A stretch of 64,000 nt of DNA from Mycobacterium sp. ELW1 (GCF_008329905.1 NZ_CP032155.1:310001-374000), one strand, 5' to 3'; shown: positions 35,859-44,779, counted from the stretch's first letter. Made by a program: numbers and translations. Notes: generated by a model not told the origin, from the letters alone.

Positions 35859-37340
35859 CTATTCGGGGGTGTACCCGAACGGCAGCAGCACGCTCTTGGC
35901 CTGGGTGTACGCCTCGATACCCTCGGGCCCGTTCTCGCGGCCGATGCCGGAGTTCTTGTAGCCACCGAACGGCGAACCCGGATCGAACGCGTACATGTTG
36001 ACCGCGTAAGTGCCGGTGCGGATCTGGGCCGCGATCTTCATCGCCTTGTCGTTGTCGGTGGTGTAGACCGAACCGGCCAGACCGTAGACGGAGTCGTTCG
36101 CGATGCGGACGGCGTCCTCTTCGGTCTCGTAGGGGATCACCGCCAGGACGGGTCCGAAGATCTCCTCCTGCGCGATGGTCATCGAGTTGTCGACGTCGGC
36201 GAACACCGTCGGCTGCACGAACCAGCCGCTGTCGAGCCCCTCGGGACGCTCTCCACCGGTGACCAGCCGGGCGCCTTCTTCGACGCCCTTCTTGATGTAG
36301 CCCTCGACCCGCTCGCGCTGCTTCTCGCTGATCAGCGGGCCGATCATCGCGCCGGGGTTGTCGGGCAATCCGATCGGCATGGCCGCGACGGCGGCGGACA
36401 ACTTCTCCACAACCTCGTCGTAGCGCGACCGCGGCGCCAGGATGCGGGTCTGGCCGACACAGGCCTGCCCGCAGTTCATCAGTCCGGAGAAGACCAGCAT
36501 CGGCAACGTCGAGTCCAGGTCGGCGTCCTCGAGGATGATCGCGGCCGACTTGCCGCCCAGCTCCAAGGTGCACGGCTTGAGCTTCTCGGCGGCGATCTTG
36601 GCGATCTCCTTGCCGACCCCACTGGACCCGGTGAAGGTGAACTTGTCGATCTCGGGGTTGGCGGTCAGGGCGCGGCCGGTCTCGGGGCCACCCGGCACCA
36701 CCGAGAGCACACCCTCCGGAAGACCGGCTTCGGCGAAGACGTCGGCCATCGCGAACAGCGACAGCGGGGTCTCCGCGGCCGGCTTCACGACGATGGTGCA
36801 GCCGGCCAGCAGCGCGGGGCCGAGCTTGTTGGCGGCCAGGAAGAACGGGACGTTCCACGCGGTGACGGCGGCAACCACGCCGATCGGCTCGCGCAGCACC
36901 ATCGTGGTGCCGTAGACACCGTCGCGGAAGTCGCGCCAGGTGAACTTGTCGGCGGCACCGGCGAAGTACTGGAACGACGACATCGCGGCGCCGTACTGCA
37001 TCATGTCGACGATCGTCGGCGGCTGGCCGGTCTCGGCGGCCAGCAGGAACTTGAACTCCTCGGCGCGCTCTTCGAGGATCTTGACGGCGCGGGCCAAGAT
37101 CTCGCCGCGCTCGGTGGGCGACATCTGCGGCCACGGGCCCTCGTCGAAGGCCTTACGGGCGGCGGCGCAGGCGGCGTCGACGTCGGCCTTGCTGGCCAGC
37201 GGCACCTTGCCCACCAACTCGCCGGTGGCAGGGGAATGCACTTCAATGACCTCAGAGGTGGACGGTTCGGTCCACTTGACGCCAATGAACAGCTTGTCCC
37301 ATTCGGTCTTGAAAGCCGTGCTCTGTGTCATGACCGTCAC
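35859..37340 (-). CDS. NAD(P)-dependent aldehyde dehydrogenase (Rv0223c-like)
   Basis: 493 residues; GTG at 37340 is used, ATG at 37331 is possible. Catalytic motifs are LELGGKSAAIILEDADL (general-base Glu) and NCGQACVGQTRILAP (nucleophile Cys), with the NAD loop FTGSSGVGKEIAKIA. It oxidises an aldehyde to the acid. The gene order aldehyde dehydrogenase, methyltransferase, glycosyltransferase matches Rv0223c-Rv0225. A KstR-like site lies just upstream of the start. Confidence 0.9.
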   Translation of the reverse strand: MTVMTQSTAFKTEWDKLFIGVKWTEPSTSEVIEVHSPATGELVGKVPLASKADVDAACAAARKAFDEGPWPQMSPTERGEILARAVKILEERAEEFKFLLAAETGQPPTIVDMMQYGAAMSSFQYFAGAADKFTWRDFRDGVYGTTMVLREPIGVVAAVTAWNVPFFLAANKLGPALLAGCTIVVKPAAETPLSLFAMADVFAEAGLPEGVLSVVPGGPETGRALTANPEIDKFTFTGSSGVGKEIAKIAAEKLKPCTLELGGKSAAIILEDADLDSTLPMLVFSGLMNCGQACVGQTRILAPRSRYDEVVEKLSAAVAAMPIGLPDNPGAMIGPLISEKQRERVEGYIKKGVEEGARLVTGGERPEGLDSGWFVQPTVFADVDNSMTIAQEEIFGPVLAVIPYETEEDAVRIANDSVYGLAGSVYTTDNDKAMKIAAQIRTGTYAVNMYAFDPGSPFGGYKNSGIGRENGPEGIEAYTQAKSVLLPFGYTPE

Positions 37341-37362
37341 ATTACCTACTGAAGACAGAAAC

Positions 37363-37376
37363 TAGAACCTGTTCAT
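37363..37376 (+). promoter_or_regulatory. KstR-like operator with one mismatch (TAGAACCTGTTCAT)
   Basis: The AAC-N2-GTT core and one outer base match the KstR consensus; the last base is T instead of A. It lies 22 bp upstream of the aldehyde dehydrogenase start and overlaps the end of the methyltransferase gene. I recall Rv0223c as a member of the KstR regulon, which would agree. Confidence 0.45.
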
Positions 37377-38149
37377 TTCGGGCGAATCGGCGGCTGTAGC
37401 ACCAGCACCAGGTTGCTCACCAGGAACTCCCGTACGCCGGCCACGCCGGTCAGCCCCCACGCCCATCGTGGGTGGTAACGCGGGAATGCCGCCACCAGCG
37501 CTCCGGTGCCCGTCGCCCAGCGCAGGCCGGCGGCAGCGGACACGGCGAACAGCGACGACCCGTAGTTGTTCTTCGGCGGGTGGCCATGCTTGCGGGTGTA
37601 GCGGGCGGCCGCCCGGGCCCCGCCGAGGTAGTGCGTGAGGCCCATCTCGTGGCCGCCGAACGGCCCCAGCCAGACGGTGTAGGACAGGATCGCCAGGCCG
37701 CCGGGCCGGGTCACCCGCAGCATCTCCGCCCCGAGCTGCCACGGGCGCGGCACGTGCTCGGCCACATTGGACGACAGGCACACGTCGACACTGCCGTCGG
37801 CGAACGGCAGCGCCATCCCGGAGGCCCGGACGAAGGAGCCCGGACCGGCCTGCCGGACCTGCTCGGCGGCGTGCATCTCGCTCGGATCCGGTTCGACGCC
37901 GACGTAGTGCCAGCCGGATCGGGTGAACGCGGTGGCGAAATAGCCCGGTCCGCCGCCGACGTCGACGAGCGTGTGCCCGGCCACCGGACCATTCACGGCC
38001 TGCCACAGGTCGGTGACCATGTCCGCGGTGTCGTCGGCCAGCGCTCCGTAGAAGCGGGCGGGGTCGGACTGTTCGTAGCGGAATTCACTCAGCAGCCGCG
38101 TCGATCGGCCCAGCGTCGCACGCCGGGCGAACAGGTCGGTGACGGCCAT
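37373..38149 (-). CDS. SAM-dependent class I methyltransferase (Rv0224c-like)
   Basis: 258 residues. Motif I is LVDVGGGPGYFATAF, the acidic residue after strand 2 lies in YVGVEPDPSEMHAA, and the strand 4 region is VDVCLSSNVAEHVPRPW. The C-terminal part is hydrophobic (WAWGLTGVAGVREFLVSNLV), suggesting membrane association. Substrate unknown. It is divergent from the glycosyltransferase gene across a 102-bp region holding an imperfect inverted repeat. Confidence 0.87.
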   Translation of the reverse strand: MAVTDLFARRATLGRSTRLLSEFRYEQSDPARFYGALADDTADMVTDLWQAVNGPVAGHTLVDVGGGPGYFATAFTRSGWHYVGVEPDPSEMHAAEQVRQAGPGSFVRASGMALPFADGSVDVCLSSNVAEHVPRPWQLGAEMLRVTRPGGLAILSYTVWLGPFGGHEMGLTHYLGGARAAARYTRKHGHPPKNNYGSSLFAVSAAAGLRWATGTGALVAAFPRYHPRWAWGLTGVAGVREFLVSNLVLVLQPPIRPK

Positions 38150-38170
38150 CGGGCCACCCTAGTGCCAGCG

Positions 38171-38229
38171 TCGAGATTCACGTTTGGCAGGAAAAGTTCG
38201 AGTGGAAAGCTGCCAAAAGTGAAATTCGA
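38171..38229. repeat. Imperfect inverted repeat between divergent genes
   Basis: Arms of 20 bp (38171-38190 and 38210-38229) match at 17 positions: TCGAGATTCACG-TTTGGCAG against TCGAATTTCACT-TTTGGCAG on the other strand, with a 19-base spacer. A related left half (CAGCGCCGAGATCGACGTTT) occurs at 5236-5255 just after the Rv0216-like stop, so this may be a short interspersed element rather than an operator. Confidence 0.5.
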
Positions 38230-38251
38230 TGAGCGGACTAGGCTGGCGTCG

Positions 38252-39409
38252 ATGTCCACACCCGTTCGCTCCGTCCTGCTGTTGTGCTGGCGGGACACCG
38301 GCCACCCGCAGGGTGGTGGCAGCGAAACCTACGTCCAGCGCATCGGCACGCTGCTGGCTGAGTCCGGCATGGACGTCACCCTGCGCACCGCCCGGTACCG
38401 CGGCGCTCCCCGTCGCGAGCTCGTCGACGGTGTCCGGATCAGCCGCGGCGGCGGGCCCTACAGCGTGTACATCTGGGCGGGGCTGGCCATGGTCGCCGCC
38501 CGGCTCGGCCTCGGGCCGCTGGGTCGGGTGCGGCCCGACGTCGTGATCGACACCCAGAACGGGGTGCCGTTCCTGGCCCGGCTCGCGTTCGGCCGGCGGG
38601 TCGCGGTCCTGGTGCACCACTGCCACCGCGAACAGTGGCCGGTGGCCGGCCGTTTCTTCGGCAGGCTGGGCTGGCTGGTCGAATCGTGGCTGTCGCCGCG
38701 CATGCACCGGCACAACCAGTACGTCACCGTCTCCCTGCCGTCGGCGCGCGACCTGTCCGACCTCGGCGTCGATCCCGGCCGGATCGCCGTCGTGCGCAAC
38801 GGTCTCGACGACGCTCCGCCGGAAACGCTGACCGCGCAACGGTCTTCGACGCCCCGGGTCGTGGTGTTGTCACGGCTGGTGCCGCACAAGCAGATCGAGG
38901 ACGCGCTGGATGCGGTAGCGGCGTTGCGGCCCCGCGTGGACGGTTTGCATCTGGATGTCGTCGGCGGCGGCTGGTGGCACGACCGCCTGGTTGAGCGGGC
39001 CGAGCATCTCGGCATCTCCGACGCCGTCACCTTCCATGGCCATGTGGATGACCACACCAAACACGCTGTCGTGCAACGGTCCTGGGTGCACGTGCTGCCG
39101 TCGCGCAAGGAGGGTTGGGGCCTTGCCGTCATCGAGGCCGCCCAGCACGGCGTGCCGACCATCGGCTACCGGTCGTCGGGTGGTCTCACCGACTCGGTGA
39201 TCGACGGGGTCACCGGTGTGCTGGCCGACGATCACCACGACCTCGTCGACCGCCTGGAACGCCTGCTGGCAGACCACGTTCTGCGAGACGAGCTCGGCGC
39301 CAAGGCCAAAGCCCGCAGCCGGGACTTCTCCTGGCAGCAGAGCGCCGACGCCATGCGCACGGTCCTGGAGGCGGTGCACTCCGGCAGCCGGGTCAGCGGC
39401 GTCATCTAG
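38252..39409 (+). CDS. Glycosyltransferase family 4 (Rv0225-like)
   Basis: 385 residues from ATG at 38252; the longer open frame upstream runs through the divergent methyltransferase gene and was rejected. The N-terminal domain has the donor-side glycine loop GHPQGGGSETYVQRIG. The C-terminal domain has VVVLSRLVPHKQIEDALDA, HVLPSRKEGWGLAVIEAAQ (the E-x7-E donor-binding motif) and GLTDSVIDGVTGVLADD. It is likely a cytoplasmic nucleotide-sugar enzyme in envelope glycan or glycolipid assembly. Confidence 0.88.
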   Translation: MSTPVRSVLLLCWRDTGHPQGGGSETYVQRIGTLLAESGMDVTLRTARYRGAPRRELVDGVRISRGGGPYSVYIWAGLAMVAARLGLGPLGRVRPDVVIDTQNGVPFLARLAFGRRVAVLVHHCHREQWPVAGRFFGRLGWLVESWLSPRMHRHNQYVTVSLPSARDLSDLGVDPGRIAVVRNGLDDAPPETLTAQRSSTPRVVVLSRLVPHKQIEDALDAVAALRPRVDGLHLDVVGGGWWHDRLVERAEHLGISDAVTFHGHVDDHTKHAVVQRSWVHVLPSRKEGWGLAVIEAAQHGVPTIGYRSSGGLTDSVIDGVTGVLADDHHDLVDRLERLLADHVLRDELGAKAKARSRDFSWQQSADAMRTVLEAVHSGSRVSGVI

Positions 39410-39443
39410 CACGACGGCGGAAGAACTCACAGCGGAAAGCCGG

Positions 39444-39998
39444 TTAGCGCGAAGTATTCTCGCGCGCACCGATCAGTGCGACGAAGTGCTGTGCCGCCGC
39501 ATCGACTCCGGCGTCGTCGTTCGTGCCGGCCAGATCCAGCAGCAGGCCCCGCATCACCGCCAGGCCGAGCCGTGCCAGCGCGGGATCGGCTGCGCTGGTG
39601 CCGGCCGACGTCACGTGCGCCAGCCACCGGTCGACGGCGCCGGGCAGCATGGTCGTGAACGGCGCCTCGCCCTGCGCCCCGCGCGCATAGCACTCGAAGA
39701 ACAACCGCTCGAGCGCGCGCAGTTCGGGCCGCCGCAGGTGTTCCCACATCGCGGCGAACCCCGCGCCGTCAGCCATCAGCTCACTGAGCAACGCCATCTG
39801 CCGCCGCTCCACCTCGTCGACGACGGCCAGCATGAGTTCGTCGCGAGAGCCGAAGTGATGCAACAGCATTCGGTGACTGGTCCCCACCGCATCGGCCAGC
39901 TCCCGCAACGACCGCCCGCCGACACCGTTCGCGGCGCATTCGTCGACCACTGCGTCCAGCAGCTCCCGGCGCCGCCGGAGGTCAGGCGTTCGAGCCAC
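39444..39998 (-). CDS. TetR-family transcriptional regulator
   Basis: 184 residues from GTG at 39998. The helix-turn-helix is RSLRELADAVGTSHRMLLHHFGSRDELMLAV. It overlaps the SRPBCC gene by 17 bases, so the two are one operon. The perfect palindrome over the SRPBCC start codon is the natural candidate for autoregulation by this protein. Confidence 0.88.
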   Translation of the reverse strand: MARTPDLRRRRELLDAVVDECAANGVGGRSLRELADAVGTSHRMLLHHFGSRDELMLAVVDEVERRQMALLSELMADGAGFAAMWEHLRRPELRALERLFFECYARGAQGEAPFTTMLPGAVDRWLAHVTSAGTSAADPALARLGLAVMRGLLLDLAGTNDDAGVDAAAQHFVALIGARENTSR

Positions 39999-40428
39999 GA
40001 AGTTTCCACAAGCCTTCGCTGCGCGCCTTCAGTCCCTGCGCCTCCATCGCCAGATAGCGGCGCGTCATCTGTCGCACCAGCACCCCGACCACAGACCCGA
40101 CGATTCCGCGTTGGGCGAGTTCCTGGCGCACCAGCGTCCCGCCGTCAGCGGTCGGGCTGACGTCATGACGGGCCGACGTCAGCCCACCGGGGGAGCGCTG
40201 AACCCAGGTCCACGACACACCGGGTTCGACCTCGGTCACCGTCCAGACCAGCCGGGGCATCCGCGGTTGCGTGATCTCGAAGCGCCGTCCGACCGCGAGT
40301 TGCGCGCCATCCAGGCCGCGCAGTCGGGTGACCGATGCGGTCCAGTCCGGCCAGTGCTCGACGTCGCTGAACACGTCCCACACCAGATCCGCCGGTGCCT
40401 CGATGCCGACACTGCTCGAAGTCAACAT
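39982..40428 (-). CDS. SRPBCC (START-like/polyketide cyclase) superfamily protein
   Basis: 148 residues. The N-terminus SVGIEAPADLVWDVFSDVEHWPDW is the standard opening of the helix-grip ligand-binding fold, and the long C-terminal helix ends the protein. Such proteins bind hydrophobic ligands or act as cyclases or coenzyme-Q-binding-like proteins. Its ATG lies inside a perfect inverted repeat, so a repressor bound there would cover the start. It begins 33 bases downstream of the reactivase stop. Confidence 0.8.
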   Translation of the reverse strand: MLTSSSVGIEAPADLVWDVFSDVEHWPDWTASVTRLRGLDGAQLAVGRRFEITQPRMPRLVWTVTEVEPGVSWTWVQRSPGGLTSARHDVSPTADGGTLVRQELAQRGIVGSVVGVLVRQMTRRYLAMEAQGLKARSEGLWKLRGSNA

Positions 40429-40447
40429 GTACCAGATGGTACATGTT
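40424..40447. promoter_or_regulatory. Perfect inverted repeat over the SRPBCC start codon
   Basis: AACATGTACC-N4-GGTACATGTT, ten-base perfect arms with the spacer AGAT. The minus-strand start codon (40426-40428) is within the left arm. The size and symmetry are those of a TetR operator, and the TetR gene is the next one in the same operon. Confidence 0.7.
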
Positions 40448-40461
40448 TGAGACGCTGCAGC

Positions 40462-42156
40462 TCAACCGCCTTCGGCGTGAAGGTGGACCAGCCCGGAAGC
40501 GACGGCATAGCGCGGCCCGTGTGCGCCGTCGACGTTCGCCCGGCCGACGGCCACCGGAACCGAGCGCAGCGATTCGCCGACCGTCCGCAACAGTTCGTCG
40601 TCCAACGCTCCGCCGCCTGCCAGCACCAGTGCGACGGGCGGCTGGTCGAAAGCCTTCAGGCAACGGGCGATGTTGGCAGCCACGGTCTGCTGCTTGACCG
40701 CCAACCGCAGGCTTCGCCACTCCTCGGCTGCCAGCCGGTTGGAGAACGGGACCAGCCCGGCGTTGCCGCGGGTGCACAGCCGGCCGATCGCCTCGGCCGG
40801 GGCAGGCGCGTCCAGAAACACCCGGCGGCCGTCCTCCTCGTGAGCGATGTGCGGCCCCTCCACCCGGATCGCCGGTGACCGCTTGATCTGCTCGGCCAGT
40901 GCCCTCGGCACTCCGAGGGTCGCCGCGACCGCGGTGGTGATGGCCTCGCCGGCACCGGCGGCCACCACTTCCCGATCCGCGCCGATCAGGTCGATGGTCC
41001 CGCCGCCGATATCGCAGACGATCGAACCCGGCGGCAGATGGGGGGTGGTGTGCGCACCGCGCGCGGCGGCCCGGGGTTCTGACGCGATGGTCCGTGCCGG
41101 CCGCCCGCACAGCTCCGCCAGGGTGGCGGCTGCGTCGGCCACCTCGTCAGCGGCCAGCAGCGCGACCACCGTACCGCTGGTCTCCGCGACACCGCGGCGC
41201 AGCCACGCGCCGTCATCGATGGCCTTCAGGCTGGTGAAGTAGGCGTCGTCGACCGCGATTCCGGATGCGGCCGAGGGCAGTGCGGCCAGGCGCACCGCCA
41301 CCACGGTGCCGGGCGGCCGGACCCGCAGCAGGCTTTCGGCCTCGGCCGGCGAATAGCGCCGCACGACGCCGTCGACGCGACATTCCGCGTAGTCGTCGTC
41401 GGCGGACGGCGGCTCGGGTTCTCCGTGCCGCAGAGTCACCGCGATGGCCGGTGAATCGGCCAATTCGCGGGTGAACTCCGCGATCTGGTGAATGTGCTCG
41501 TGGGCCACCCCCAACGCCGCCGACAGCGCGAGCGGGTCGGCCAGCGCGCGATACGACCGCCCCTGCGCCACCACCTCGACCGCCACCGGCGCGCCCGGTC
41601 GCAAACCGGTGAGTTCGACCTCGTCGACAACCGGGATGCCGGCGGGTATCCGGTTGGCGATCAACACGGCTTCGTCGCGCTCGACGATCACCCCTGCGAT
41701 GTGCCATCCGCGCTCGACGGCTCCGCTGATCTGCCGCGCCGCGACCTCGAAATCGACTGTCGCGCTCACCGATACGATCGCCGGACCGGCCACCGCGGGA
41801 CCGGTGACATCGGCCAGCGGTACGTGCACACCCACCGCTGATCCCGCCCCCGCCGGCGTGCTGGCGCTGGGCCGGCGCAGGCTTCGTACCGGGCAGTGCG
41901 GTGGTGTCGGTGGCGGCAGCGGTGCGGTGGCGGTGTCCACCGGACGCAGTACCGACAGCACCACCTCGTCGACCGTGCACTCAGCCTGCACCTCGAGTTT
42001 GTGCAGGAGTGCCGCCGCGCCGGCAAGGGATTCCCGAGATCCCTTGCGCCCCCGGGTCGGTGCCTGTCCGTGGCATACGGGTTCCACGGAGCCAGGGGAC
42101 GTCCGGGCGATGATGATCTCGGTGGTGTGGTTTCCGACGTCGACTCCGGCCACCAC
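40462..42156 (-). CDS. Diol/glycerol dehydratase-reactivating factor, large subunit (DdrA/GdrA-like)
   Basis: 564 residues from GTG at 42156; TTG at 42162 overlapping the small-subunit stop is an alternative. The actin/Hsp70-like ATPase opens VVAGVDVGNHTTEIIIAR (phosphate-1 motif) and has a second phosphate motif SIVCDIGGGTIDLIGADREV and an adenosine motif VALVLAGGGALDDELL. These proteins exchange damaged cobalamin from the dehydratase with ATP. It lies directly after the small-subunit gene. No separate small reactivase subunit (DdrB) gene is seen nearby. Confidence 0.85.
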   Translation of the reverse strand: MVAGVDVGNHTTEIIIARTSPGSVEPVCHGQAPTRGRKGSRESLAGAAALLHKLEVQAECTVDEVVLSVLRPVDTATAPLPPPTPPHCPVRSLRRPSASTPAGAGSAVGVHVPLADVTGPAVAGPAIVSVSATVDFEVAARQISGAVERGWHIAGVIVERDEAVLIANRIPAGIPVVDEVELTGLRPGAPVAVEVVAQGRSYRALADPLALSAALGVAHEHIHQIAEFTRELADSPAIAVTLRHGEPEPPSADDDYAECRVDGVVRRYSPAEAESLLRVRPPGTVVAVRLAALPSAASGIAVDDAYFTSLKAIDDGAWLRRGVAETSGTVVALLAADEVADAAATLAELCGRPARTIASEPRAAARGAHTTPHLPPGSIVCDIGGGTIDLIGADREVVAAGAGEAITTAVAATLGVPRALAEQIKRSPAIRVEGPHIAHEEDGRRVFLDAPAPAEAIGRLCTRGNAGLVPFSNRLAAEEWRSLRLAVKQQTVAANIARCLKAFDQPPVALVLAGGGALDDELLRTVGESLRSVPVAVGRANVDGAHGPRYAVASGLVHLHAEGG

Positions 42157-42158
42157 GC

Positions 42159-42494
42159 TCAACGCAGCAGACCCCTGCGCTGGTAGACCGTTGCGGCGTG
42201 ACGCACCAGCTCCGCGCACCGGCTCGCTCCGCGTGCCTCCAGAGCAGCCACGAGTGCGTCCAGTTCCGGCGCCGTCGACCGGTGCGGGCGCAGCGCCTCG
42301 TAGAGCTTCATCACCTCGTCGTCGCCCATCGTTGCCAATTCGGCTGCGCGAAGGAAGTTCTCGGCCAGTTGCGGATTGCCGCCCGCCGCGGCGACGTCAG
42401 CTTGATGAGCCAGTGCCGCAGGCTCCATCCGCAGATCCGCCAGTGTGAGCTTGCCGTCGACGGCGGCCGCCACGGTGAAACGATCCTCGGTCAT
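42159..42494 (-). CDS. Diol/glycerol dehydratase small subunit (PduE/DhaB3-like)
   Basis: 111 residues, shorter than the enterobacterial subunits of about 140-175 because the N-terminal tail is reduced. The family core LTLADLRMEPAALAHQADVA, AGNPQLAENF-like region and RAAELATMGDDEVMKLYEAL, with ALRPHRST, is clear. Its ATG overlaps the stop of the fused large/medium subunit (ATGA). Confidence 0.88.
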   Translation of the reverse strand: MTEDRFTVAAAVDGKLTLADLRMEPAALAHQADVAAAGGNPQLAENFLRAAELATMGDDEVMKLYEALRPHRSTAPELDALVAALEARGASRCAELVRHAATVYQRRGLLR

Positions 42495-44779
42495 CCTCGC
42501 CTCGCTTCGACCGTCACGGGTGATTCGCCCGGTTCACACGCGTCGCGCTCCAGGGCGACGAGCGCCACCGCCCTGGCGTGATAGCGGGCCGATATCGATT
42601 CGTCGGTGCCACCGGTGAAGATCGGTACCGGCGCCATGCCCTTGGCGTGGCGGGCGGCGTTCTTGCCCAGCTGACGGTACATGTCTGCGTTCAACAGCGG
42701 GGCCACGCTGAACAGCTCGAGATTCGCCAGCGGTGCCAGGTCTCGTCGATGGATCAGAGCAGTACCCTTGCCCTGCAAGCCAATTCCGATCCCGGATCCG
42801 GACAGCTTGGCGGCGGTCAATCCGATCAGCCCGACGTCGATGGTCGATCGCACCCGGACCAGCCGGGCCACGCAGCCTTCCTCTTCCAGCCCGGCTTCGA
42901 TCTGCCGCAGGACCTCGCCGACGGTCAGCCCGCACAGCGTCAGCCACACGCTGCGCCCCAATGCCGGCGACAATCCGATGCACACCTCGCGCGGATCGCT
43001 GCCCTGCCTGGCGGTCTCGACCGGGGTGAACGTGATGTGGCCGTGGTGGTCGGCTTGATCGGCGGTCAGCTCTGCCGTCGTCCGGGCTTGCCGGATGTCG
43101 TCGATCTCCGCTCGCCGCTGCTCGGACAACGTGTAACCCGTTCCCGGGCCGGCATAGTCGTTGGGATCGGTGAGTTTGGACAGCACGTTGAAGTCCTGGT
43201 CGAAGATGGCCGATGTCTGGAGCTGGTCGCCGCGCAATCGTTCGGCGGTCAGCCGCATGATCGACTCGGCCTCCGGCTCGAAGCCCGTGCGGTGCAACGC
43301 GGCCACGACGTCGAAGACAGTCAGCTGGCGAGCCTCGATCGCGGCGGCCGCCTCGGCGACCATCTTGGGATGCCCGGCGGGTAGGTCGCGAGATCCGTTG
43401 GCCACCACCACGTCGTCGACGCGGGCGTCGTCGTAGTCGGCAAGACCGAGATCCCGGTACACCGCTTGCACCGCCGTGGCCGCGCGCCGGCGCACTCGCG
43501 CCAGATGCTCGGCCGATACCGTCCGCAGCCCGCCGTCGGCACCCCAGTCTCGCTGCAACACCAGGAAATCGTCCATGTCGTCGGAGTTGAAGTTCGACAG
43601 CGCAAAGGCATTGTCGTAGCGGGGAATCGAGCCGAATCCGGAGAAGATGAAGTCCGCCCCGGCGAGGAGGACGGGCAGGGTGTGGGCGCTACGACGGATG
43701 TCCGACTCGGAGATCAGATTGTCGTTGCCTGCGCAGGACTCGAGGTCACGCAGCATCACCATCAGGTTCTCGGCCAGCAGCTCTTTCATGCCCTCGGGGA
43801 CCGACGCCACCACACCGACACCGTCGATCCCGCCGTTCTGCACGCCCTGCGACCCGAGCGCGCGGGCCAGCGACACACACCGCGACTCCAGGTAGAGGAT
43901 CGAACACTTCTCGGCTGCACCCATCAGAACTTCGGCACCGCCGCCGCTGGTGACCCGCATCTTCAGCCCGCGGGAGGCGTAGGCCGAGGTGAGAATGGCC
44001 TTCGAGAACGGGGTGTCGTCACCGTCGACGAACACCTGCTCCGTCCCGTAGATCGAGATGGTCTCGGCGTAACTGGTCAGCCCGCGCAGACCCAGCCGCA
44101 GCTCCAAGGCTTCTTCGATCGAACACTGGGCCAGCGCCCCGGGAACGCCCACCTGGCTGCCGATCAGCAACGCGACGGCATTCGACGGGGCATCACCGAG
44201 CACCGGCACCGTCGTCTCGACTTCCCGGAAGCCGTAGGCCACCGCGCTGGCCGCATCGGCGGCGATCAGCAGCGGATCGTCGAGCTGGTTGGTGACGTGT
44301 GCCTGATTACTCGGGGTACGCCTGGCGCGCATCTTGGCCATCGCCATCTGCATCTCGACGGGCGTCATCAACGCGACCACTCGGGCCAGCTTCGCCGGAG
44401 TGGTCCCGCCGATGAGGCGCACCACCTCGGAGCGGGGCACATTGACGTCGACGGCCATCCTGGCCAGTGCGACGTCGTCGAGTGCCATCGCCTCGCCGGC
44501 CGTGTCGAGGTCGATACCGTGCCGGGCGATGAACTCGTCGATGACGTCGAAGTCGCTCGCGGATTTTCCGTCCAGCTCGACCACGACACCGTCGCGCACC
44601 ACCAGAGACGGTGCCGGGTCGTACGGGCTGTGCATCGCGGCCAGGCCAAGAGTCGGGTCGGCCACGCTGAACCCGTCCAGGTTGACCGCTTTCGCATCGA
44701 GGATCCGCATCCGACCCTGGTCGAGATCTTCAGGGCGGGAGGGAACCTCGTCGTCAAGTGCAGCCATACTCTCCGTCAT
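42491..44779 (-). CDS. B12-dependent diol/glycerol dehydratase, fused large and medium subunits
   Basis: 762 residues from ATG at 44779; ATG at 44767 with GGAGAG just before it is a second candidate. Residues 1 to about 560 are the TIM-barrel large subunit (KAVNLDGFSVADPTLGLAAM; SSGGGAEVLMG-like region; GIDGVGVVASVPEGMKELLA). From about 590 the medium subunit follows (CIGLSPALGRSVWLTLCGLT; STIDVGLIGLTAAKLSGSGI). In enteric bacteria these are separate PduC and PduD chains. The enzyme converts 1,2-diols or glycerol to aldehydes by an adenosylcobalamin radical mechanism. No microcompartment genes are present. Confidence 0.88.
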   Translation of the reverse strand: MTESMAALDDEVPSRPEDLDQGRMRILDAKAVNLDGFSVADPTLGLAAMHSPYDPAPSLVVRDGVVVELDGKSASDFDVIDEFIARHGIDLDTAGEAMALDDVALARMAVDVNVPRSEVVRLIGGTTPAKLARVVALMTPVEMQMAMAKMRARRTPSNQAHVTNQLDDPLLIAADAASAVAYGFREVETTVPVLGDAPSNAVALLIGSQVGVPGALAQCSIEEALELRLGLRGLTSYAETISIYGTEQVFVDGDDTPFSKAILTSAYASRGLKMRVTSGGGAEVLMGAAEKCSILYLESRCVSLARALGSQGVQNGGIDGVGVVASVPEGMKELLAENLMVMLRDLESCAGNDNLISESDIRRSAHTLPVLLAGADFIFSGFGSIPRYDNAFALSNFNSDDMDDFLVLQRDWGADGGLRTVSAEHLARVRRRAATAVQAVYRDLGLADYDDARVDDVVVANGSRDLPAGHPKMVAEAAAAIEARQLTVFDVVAALHRTGFEPEAESIMRLTAERLRGDQLQTSAIFDQDFNVLSKLTDPNDYAGPGTGYTLSEQRRAEIDDIRQARTTAELTADQADHHGHITFTPVETARQGSDPREVCIGLSPALGRSVWLTLCGLTVGEVLRQIEAGLEEEGCVARLVRVRSTIDVGLIGLTAAKLSGSGIGIGLQGKGTALIHRRDLAPLANLELFSVAPLLNADMYRQLGKNAARHAKGMAPVPIFTGGTDESISARYHARAVALVALERDACEPGESPVTVEARRG

